Shown here piece after piece: positions 21,854-26,449 of a DNA stretch of 26,449 bases. Within the stretch, counting starts at the first letter, position 1, and each line of letters begins with the position of its first letter. A program made the translations under genes and the position numbers. Under the pieces are notes generated by a model, which was not told the origin of the DNA, did no database searches, and saw nothing but the letters and a program-made list of their open reading frames with translations. The DNA is taken from positions 1 to 26,449 of the IMG/VR virus record IMGVR_UViG_3300009537_000148. The stretch is one strand, 5' to 3'. Source of the DNA: a virus.

Positions 21854-23863
21854 TTAAATCGCAGCCTCGGTCGGGGATTTACCTTGCGGCGGTGCGGCCC
21901 CTTGCGCGGCTTGCGCTTGTGCGGCTTGCGCCTGTTGTAAGGCGTTAAGAATTTCCGTCTTTGTTGCTTCCGGCAACTGCGAATTACGAATCAGAACGTC
22001 GGGCGGAATAGCGCCGGGGAACATCTGCGCGACTTCCCGTACTTCGGCGGCATTGGCAAGTTTCTGACTCTCGCTTGCAACCGCTTCGCCTACCGCTACA
22101 TCGTAGCGTTCCAAATCTCCGGCGAGTACGTCCTCCAATACCGTGACGGCCATTTCTTTGTCAAACGGCATGGGTTGTCCCGTTGCAGGGTCTTGCATCG
22201 GCTCCGGCTGGCCGGTTTGTTCATTGAGAATTTGCAGCGGCGGGAAATTCTTTTGCAAAAATTGTTCGCCCAAGACGCGAAACGCCGTCTCGGTATCGTA
22301 AATCTCTCCGAGTTGCGTAAGTAAGAACCGCCCCGCGATGACGCGGCTGCGCGTTAGATTATCGAATAGCTCTTGCACCATGAGCAAGCCCTGACGCTGG
22401 CGCAAGGCAATCGCTCGGCCCGAAGCCCTGCCCGAATCTTGGGTTGCTAATAAATCGGCATTTATCCCGAGCTGCGCTTTAATGGATTCAGCACTTTCGG
22501 CTGAAATAATGCGATGAGCATCGGAAAGCGGCATAGGAAAAATGCGTTCGGGCTTCTTCATCCCGCGTTTATACGTTAAGTTCACGCCGGGAGCGGCCCC
22601 AAATTGTTGAACCTTCGATTCGTCTATCCACGCGCCCTCTTCGGCAATCCATCCCGAGTTCGTGGCGCTGTTTAAATGCCGAATCATTAGCATTTCGGCC
22701 TTGTTGTGCTTCTCTTGCGCGCCCTTTACCCCATGAACCAAACCCTGAATGAGAAGGTGACGCTCATCGCCCTTTAGCGGGGCCGTGGAGAAACGCGCGA
22801 AGTAAGGAACGAAGGGATAGGTTTTCCACTTCGGATAAAACCAAGCGCGCTTATCCGAAAGAGGCTTGGGAACGCCGGGGGTGTGCGCGAAGCACCACAT
22901 TTCGGGAACTTGGCGTTCGATAATTCTAAATCGCTCGGGGTCCTGGTCCGGGGAAGGGATCGGCGTATTTGGGTCTTGCGTAATCGCCTCTTGATACGCC
23001 GCTTGGTCCGAAACGATGCCCGCTTGGTACTCGGAGATAAAAGCCTCCGCATCTTCTCGGGACTTAACTTCGTTAAGCTCTCCCGTTTTCATATCCCCAA
23101 CAAAAATGTGCTTAACCCACTTTTTGTAATACCGCTCGATAAGATCGAATCCTTCGCGCGTATTCTCCTCGTCCGTCGATGACGAAGGATTTTGTTCGGT
23201 CGGGTAGTCCTTCGGCTGACGATGGGTGCCGCTGAGTTCGAGCGCCGCGTCTAAATCGAAACGCCCATGCCCCGCTTCGCGAATAACTTTTTCCGAATCG
23301 GGATAAAGATTAACCAAATCTTCTAGCTCTACGTTTTTGGTGAACTTGTAAACGTAGCGGGCATCGGAGAAATCGTATTCGCGCGATGTAGGGTCGGGGA
23401 AAAGACAATCGCCGTCGCATTTGGCCCATTGGGGCTTCCCGTTGATTAGGCTTTCGGTAAAATCGAGGAAAAGTTCAAGATGGGATTCTCCCGCCGTAAT
23501 GCCGTCTTTAAACTGCTCGGAAGATTTGTAAGTGAAGCCCGACTTTTTAATTGCGTCTTTGAGAAGGACGGAAGCGACTTCGGCTTTGAGTCCGTCCTCT
23601 TCGCCTTCGGGGAAAGCCTTGAAGTCGGTTCTATTTTGTCTTTCTAACCCGGTGAGGAGAAAGAGATTGGGCGCAATCCGATTGTCGGTCATCGGGCGCA
23701 CTCCGGCTAAATCTAATTTCTGTACGTCCTCGGAACGCCATTGGTCCCCGAGGGCGAATAGAAAATCCTCTTTCTCGCGCTTAACGAGTTTGCTCTTGGC
23801 TCGATAGGCGCTTCTGAAGTCTGCGAGACTCCGATCTATGGTTAGCTTATCTTTCTTCGCCAC
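21854..23863 (-). CDS. Portal protein, P22 gp1 type
   Basis: A 669-aa portal of the P22-like family, the dodecameric ring at the packaging vertex. Recognisable stretches: FLFALGDQWRSEDVQKLD, RPMTDNRIAPNLFLLTGLER (start of the clip and stem part), DCLFPDPTSREYDFSDARYV, ERHLLIQGLVHGVKGAQEKH, ATNSGWIAEEGAWIDE, GINADLLATQDSGRASGRAI and ALRQRQGLLMVQELFDNLTR. The C-terminus is a Gln/Ala-rich helix (barrel-like tail) ending in GAAPPQGKSPTEAAI. Start is GTG at 23863 with GAGG 5-8 nt upstream. Placed after the terminase genes as usual. Confidence 0.93.
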   Translation of the reverse strand: MAKKDKLTIDRSLADFRSAYRAKSKLVKREKEDFLFALGDQWRSEDVQKLDLAGVRPMTDNRIAPNLFLLTGLERQNRTDFKAFPEGEEDGLKAEVASVLLKDAIKKSGFTYKSSEQFKDGITAGESHLELFLDFTESLINGKPQWAKCDGDCLFPDPTSREYDFSDARYVYKFTKNVELEDLVNLYPDSEKVIREAGHGRFDLDAALELSGTHRQPKDYPTEQNPSSSTDEENTREGFDLIERYYKKWVKHIFVGDMKTGELNEVKSREDAEAFISEYQAGIVSDQAAYQEAITQDPNTPIPSPDQDPERFRIIERQVPEMWCFAHTPGVPKPLSDKRAWFYPKWKTYPFVPYFARFSTAPLKGDERHLLIQGLVHGVKGAQEKHNKAEMLMIRHLNSATNSGWIAEEGAWIDESKVQQFGAAPGVNLTYKRGMKKPERIFPMPLSDAHRIISAESAESIKAQLGINADLLATQDSGRASGRAIALRQRQGLLMVQELFDNLTRSRVIAGRFLLTQLGEIYDTETAFRVLGEQFLQKNFPPLQILNEQTGQPEPMQDPATGQPMPFDKEMAVTVLEDVLAGDLERYDVAVGEAVASESQKLANAAEVREVAQMFPGAIPPDVLIRNSQLPEATKTEILNALQQAQAAQAQAAQGAAPPQGKSPTEAAI

Positions 23864-23876
23864 TCAACCTCGCGTT

Positions 23877-24143
23877 TTAAACTCTCAGGATTTTACTCTT
23901 TGCCTCCACCTTCTTTGACGCTTCCGCGAGTTCTTTCTCGCGCTTTGCAAGTAGCTCTTTCTGCGTTCGGTCCACTACGAAATAAAAAGTAGCGGGGCGA
24001 AATAGCCGAATGAACCAACCTACATTTTTCGTTACGGCTTCGACCGCCTCTAGGCGTGTTTGTACGAACTCTAACTGTCTCAAGACGAGCATTACCCGTC
24101 TCGCGTCTGCCGCGCGATTCGCGCGAATTTCGGCTTCCCTCAT
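23877..24143 (-). CDS. 88-aa helical protein between terminase and portal
   Basis: Not recognised. It is predicted to be two helices around an aromatic middle: an Arg/Ala-rich start (MREAEIRANRAADARRVMLV), a central VGWFIRLFRPATFYFVVDRT that may be membrane-interactive or a buried helix, and a Lys/Glu coiled-coil end. GGAGGG 8-13 nt before the ATG is a good ribosome binding site. Possible roles are a packaging accessory or portal partner; only position supports that. Confidence 0.65.
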   Translation of the reverse strand: MREAEIRANRAADARRVMLVLRQLEFVQTRLEAVEAVTKNVGWFIRLFRPATFYFVVDRTQKELLAKREKELAEASKKVEAKSKILRV

Positions 24144-24167
24144 TGTAATCCCTCCGGCGCTTTGGAT

Positions 24168-25511
24168 TTAACCAAATACGCTGGCTGGATTGCTAGTACT
24201 TTTTTTGTTTTGTTTCCGGTAATAACGGTCACCGTGGCCGGTAGGTTCGCCCGATGTGCCTTGTTCCGAAGCGACGCCGAACGTGCGAAATGCGTCTGCT
24301 CCGTTGGAGGCCCAATCGTGGTAGGGTTTATTCAGATACGTCTTTCGTACATCGTCGTACGTTTTGCGGTAGTTCTTCAAAGCGTTTAATCCTTCGCGGC
24401 ATTTATCCTTGTCAAACCAAACCTTCGGGAGTAAACCGCGCACCGCGTCTATGCCGTCGGAAACGTGGAGAAACGGTGCCGCCTCAAAATTTATTCCGAG
24501 TTCCGCCGCCGTATCAATCCGCGATTTGCCCGACGTAAGTTCGCGTTGGTTTATGTCGTGGGGAGCCGTGTGCCGCCCATAAATATACTCTTTGCTTTGC
24601 AATTTTTGAATGTAGTGCGGCAATCCTTTATCGGAATTTTCGTAATAATCAATAACCCGATATTCGCGCCCGATTCGCTGCGTAAACCAAATCGCCATGC
24701 GGTCGTTTATCCCCAAATCCCACCATGTATCGACGGTAACGTGGGGGTCGTGGGGAACGCGCCCAATACGCCCTTCGGCATAAGCGCGCGACAAATGCTC
24801 GGCGTAATACGCGCCGGAGATAGGAACGGAGAAAGAACAAAAGTATTCTTGCCAAAAGATCGCGTCGTTACCGTTAAGACGGATAATCTCGCGCCTTTCT
24901 TGGTCGAGGACGCTTTGAGGGATGGCGTTGGTGTCCTTGACGGTGAGAAGTTGACAGAACCAATTTTTAGGGTCGTTTTTGGCAAGTTCGTAAAGATCGA
25001 AAGCGTGATTCTCGCCGCGAGGCGTGAAGTTAAATATCGCCCACCCGCCGTTTTCAGCGAGGATAGGACGGAAAAAGCTCCAACAAATCGGGTCTTGCAG
25101 AGAATACTCGGAGAAGATAATCCCGACGGGGTTAGTACCAACCACCGTGTCAAAATGATCTGAGCCCACGATCTGAAAAATCGAGCCGTTTGTAGCCTTG
25201 ATCTTCATTTCGGTTTGATTCGGCGGCCCGTCGCGCAGCGCTTTGGGGAAGTGATCCAAGAATTTAAATCCGTTCTTGTCCACGCCGTCCCAAAGAATCT
25301 TTCGCCCTTGGGTCAACTTGGGGAAAATGTAGTAGTAAGCCCCGACGCGCTCGAACATCTTTTTTACCAGGAGATTGAGGTCCGTCTTTTCTTTCCCCGC
25401 CCGACGGTGCCAAACTTGAACGCCGCGCTTATAGCCTTTGTCGAAGGCTTCGAGGATGGGGAGTTGGTAAGGGCGAGGAGAAAAATTGTGGGGGAGGATT
25501 ATATTCCCCAT
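24168..25511 (-). CDS. terL: Terminase large subunit
   Basis: A 447-aa packaging motor. The ATPase half has WHRRAGKEKTDLN (Walker A-like, Lys40, with Glu rather than Thr/Ser directly after GK, as in many phage terminases with RRAGKD/E), and GIIFSEYSLQDP (Walker B, catalytic Glu135). FNFTPRGENHA (about 160-170) is the coupling motif. The nuclease half has TWWDLGINDRMAIWF (Asp265), HTAPHDINQRE (Asp319) and YHDWASNGADAFRT (Asp399/Asp406). ATG at 25511 lies one base after the upstream stop; an upstream reading to 25715 is just the reverse-frame image of the preceding gene and its repeat. C-terminal 35 residues are polar and disordered. Confidence 0.94.
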   Translation of the reverse strand: MGNIILPHNFSPRPYQLPILEAFDKGYKRGVQVWHRRAGKEKTDLNLLVKKMFERVGAYYYIFPKLTQGRKILWDGVDKNGFKFLDHFPKALRDGPPNQTEMKIKATNGSIFQIVGSDHFDTVVGTNPVGIIFSEYSLQDPICWSFFRPILAENGGWAIFNFTPRGENHAFDLYELAKNDPKNWFCQLLTVKDTNAIPQSVLDQERREIIRLNGNDAIFWQEYFCSFSVPISGAYYAEHLSRAYAEGRIGRVPHDPHVTVDTWWDLGINDRMAIWFTQRIGREYRVIDYYENSDKGLPHYIQKLQSKEYIYGRHTAPHDINQRELTSGKSRIDTAAELGINFEAAPFLHVSDGIDAVRGLLPKVWFDKDKCREGLNALKNYRKTYDDVRKTYLNKPYHDWASNGADAFRTFGVASEQGTSGEPTGHGDRYYRKQNKKSTSNPASVFG

Positions 25512-25512
25512 G

Positions 25513-25902
25513 CTATACGAGTTCTCCGAGGATGGGGTCGTGGTCGTGGTCGTGGTCGGGCGTAACATCAATAGGCTTAACGGCGGAAGCCCCGGCGAAA
25601 GAAAGAATTGAAACGGAGATAGGCCCGCCGTCGGTGCCGCCGACTTCAACGCCTTGAAGGGGCATCCCCTCTTTGCGATTGGAAAGCCATTTGGCCCATT
25701 CCAGGTTTCCACCAATGGCCCGCTCCCACGCGACTAGGGCCAGCTGCTCGTCATAGGTTTGGCCGGTGAGTGGGTCGAATTGTCTCGCACCGATTCGATT
25801 GAGCGCACGTTTTATCGACGAGCGCGGGGTGATGACGGCGGGCGGAACAGGAACGCCCGACGGAGACAGGGCCGCCTCAGCCTGAAAAGTTTCTTGGGCC
25901 AT
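25513..25902 (-). CDS. Putative terminase small subunit
   Basis: A 129-aa protein immediately before the large terminase, the usual place of the small subunit, which recognises DNA and stimulates the motor. Sequence support is modest: a helical part at about 26-83 (SSIKRALNRIGARQFDPLTG, LALVAWERAIGGNLEWAKWL) resembling phage small-terminase or replication-origin binders, and a C-terminal tail with three Asp-His repeats (DHDHDHDP) encoded by a 6-bp microsatellite at 25536-25559. No ribosome binding site is visible before the ATG at 25902; a promoter ends at about the ATG instead (see 25909-25937). First gene of the - strand operon. Confidence 0.62.
   Translation of the reverse strand: MAQETFQAEAALSPSGVPVPPAVITPRSSIKRALNRIGARQFDPLTGQTYDEQLALVAWERAIGGNLEWAKWLSNRKEGMPLQGVEVGGTDGGPISVSILSFAGASAVKPIDVTPDHDHDHDPILGELV
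25536..25559 (-). repeat. 6-bp microsatellite in the putative small-terminase gene
   Basis: Three copies of GGTCGT plus a variant GGTCGG. It encodes the Asp-His run of the C-terminus and keeps frame when units are gained or lost. Confidence 0.8.
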
Positions 25903-25908
25903 GGGGAT

Positions 25909-25937
25909 AGTGTAACAGATGAACGCAAAAATCGCAA
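25909..25937 (-). promoter_or_regulatory. Candidate sigma70-like promoter of the late operon
   Basis: On the - strand TTGCGA (25937-25932) and TACACT (25914-25909) are 17 bp apart, each with 4 of 6 matches to TTGACA and TATAAT. Transcription would start about 7 nt beyond the -10, at or within a base or two of the ATG at 25902, giving a leaderless mRNA. The absence of a ribosome binding site before that ATG agrees. Hexamer matches are moderate, so chance is possible. Confidence 0.45.
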
Positions 25938-25992
25938 GAGGGGGGTAAAAATTATTTTTTAAAAAATTTTGGGGGAAGGGGAAAGGAGAAAA

Positions 25993-26028
25993 GACGGCTC
26001 GGACGGCTTGGACGGCTTAGACGGCTTA
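25993..26028. repeat. Tandem 9-bp repeat, four copies
   Basis: GACGGCTCG, GACGGCTTG, GACGGCTTA, GACGGCTTA in direct succession, then a degenerate GGCGGTGAG. Confidence 0.85.
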
Positions 26029-26040
26029 GGCGGTGAGGAG

Positions 26041-26096
26041 AAAAGGGGGGTATTTTTAAAATTTTTCGAAAAGGGGGGTATTTTTAAAATTTTTCG
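26041..26096. repeat. Tandem 28-bp repeat, two perfect copies
   Basis: Unit starts AAAAGGGGGGTATTTTTAAA and ends ATTTTTCG; copies at 26041-26068 and 26069-26096 are identical. A third partial copy begins AAAAGGCGGG at 26097. Each unit alternates a G-run with an AT tract. Confidence 0.9.
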
Positions 26097-26176
26097 AAAA
26101 GGCGGGTGTACTGACCGGGGAGGGAATATCCCGCCGCCGCCGATCGCCGGGTTGGCTGACCGCCGATCGACGCCAG

Positions 26177-26250
26177 CCGCTCCGCCGATAAGCGGCGCGC
26201 CCGCTCCGCCGACAAGCGGCGCGCATCCGCTTCGCCGATAAGCGGCGCGC
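26177..26250. repeat. Tandem 24-bp hairpin repeat, three copies
   Basis: Unit starts CCGCTCCGCCGATAAGCGGC and ends GCGC. Copies at 26177-26200, 26201-26224 and 26227-26250 differ at one or two bases (one has GACAAG for GATAAG, one has CTTCG for CTCCG), with AT inserted before the third. In each copy CCGCT can pair with AGCGG around a 9-nt loop, giving three successive hairpins. Confidence 0.88.
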
Positions 26251-26361
26251 GGCCGCATGCCATAGCCCTACGGGATACCCTCTATTTGATCTGTGCATGG
26301 GCCTAGAATCGTTTTTTATACCGAAAAGGTACTAGGACACCATAACGGAGTTTTTGAGGCG

Positions 26362-26449
26362 CGGAGCGGCGGAGCGGCGGAGCGGCGGAGCGGCGGAGCG
26401 GCGGAGCGGCGGAGCGGCGGAGCGGCGGAGCGGCGGAGCGGCGGAGCGG
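26362..26449. repeat. Tandem 8-bp repeat, 11 perfect copies to the window end
   Basis: CGGAGCGG is repeated 11 times without error over 88 bp and runs into the last base. The true array length is therefore unknown. A sequence that stops inside a simple repeat often marks a contig break. Confidence 0.95.

Larger units (their letters stand above)
25903..26449. other. 547-bp non-coding region with AT-rich and repeat blocks
   Basis: No credible gene. From the late-operon promoter outward it has: an AT-rich palindrome ATTTTTTAAAAAAT (25954-25967) between G-runs; a 9-bp repeat; a 28-bp repeat; a GC-rich hairpin repeat; a unique stretch of about 110 bp (26251-26360) with a T-run at 26312-26317; and an 8-bp repeat to the end. 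Readings on both strands at 25959-26298 are low-complexity and judged non-coding. The mix of AT-rich and repeated sites suggests a control, origin or packaging region, but none of these is shown. Confidence 0.6.

Noticed and set aside
25512-25715. A 68-residue N-terminal extension of the large terminase
   Set aside because: It lies within the preceding gene in another frame, is Pro/Thr-rich (the Thr run comes from the 6-bp microsatellite), and the ATG at 25511 gives a normal terminase start.
26177-26250. CRISPR array from the 24-bp repeats
   Set aside because: The units are directly adjacent with no spacers.
25959-26298. Readings of 80-99 codons on both strands in the terminal non-coding region
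   Set aside because: They are made from tandem repeats and low-complexity AT/GC tracts, give repetitive peptides, and have no ribosome binding site.
26286-26309. A rightward promoter TTGATC ... TAGAAT
   Set aside because: The hexamers are only 12 bp apart, too short for sigma70, and no gene follows in the window.
26315-26343. A leftward -10-like TATAAA at 26320-26315
   Set aside because: No acceptable -35 was found at 16-18 bp; it lies over 400 bp from the first gene. It is kept only as a remote possibility.
1-26449. tRNA, rRNA, integrase, transposase or insertion sequence
   Set aside because: I saw no cloverleaf-like element, no integrase or transposase motif and no terminal inverted repeats of an IS; lysogeny genes, if any, are outside the window.

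Overview
This window is part of a tailed bacteriophage (or prophage) genome with podovirus-like parts. The family matches given here come from reading motifs, not from a database search. The hallmark proteins are a family A DNA polymerase, a P22-type portal, an N4-gp56-type major capsid protein, a headful-type large terminase and a P22 gp4-like head-tail adaptor. Standard bacterial code fits throughout, with TAA, TGA and TAG stops and ATG, GTG and TTG starts. Several products have Sec signal peptides and one has a lipobox, so the host probably has an outer membrane (a Gram-negative-type diderm). Host and phage genus cannot be read from the sequence.

Layout. Positions 1-4478 (+ strand) carry a replication/recombination module: the 3' part of a DUF2800 Cas4/RecB-like nuclease gene, a DUF2815 ssDNA-binding protein, family A DNA polymerase, a 60-aa protein and a RuvC-like resolvase. 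The last three genes overlap by ATGA. The strands then converge at about 4479-4510. From 25902 down to 4511 every gene is on the - strand, in late-operon order: putative small terminase, large terminase, an 88-aa protein, portal, a 132-aa protein, a RyR-domain protein, scaffold, major capsid protein and a 105-aa head protein. Next, after a hairpin near 18350, come a signal-peptide protein, a 1049-aa repetitive fibre-like protein that also has a signal peptide, a 73-aa exported protein, a 25-aa membrane peptide, the adaptor fused to a beta domain, a 513-aa tail/hub protein, a 121-aa protein, a His-rich fibre or tip protein, a 4-Cys protein and three large alanine-rich internal virion proteins. 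The operon ends in a lysis/export cassette: a 43-aa lipoprotein, a MOA-like cysteine peptidase, a TM/coiled-coil protein, a DUF5675 protein, an 85-aa protein, an exported beta-rich protein and a small hydrophobic protein.

Gene packing is extreme. Most junctions from 14720 to 4717 are TAATG, ATGA, GTGA or TTGA overlaps, or directly abutting stop and start codons, which points to translational coupling. The right end (25903-26449) has no credible gene. It holds a candidate leaderless promoter for the late operon and four unrelated tandem-repeat blocks, the last being an 8-bp unit repeated 11 times up to the final base.

Most worth a second look: (i) the run of Sec-targeted products inside the tail region, including the giant fibre-like protein; (ii) a lysis cassette with no recognisable muramidase or amidase, but with two Cys/His candidate enzymes and a possible spanin-like pair; (iii) two genes of 25 and 43 codons hidden in the overlaps; (iv) the repeat-laden end.
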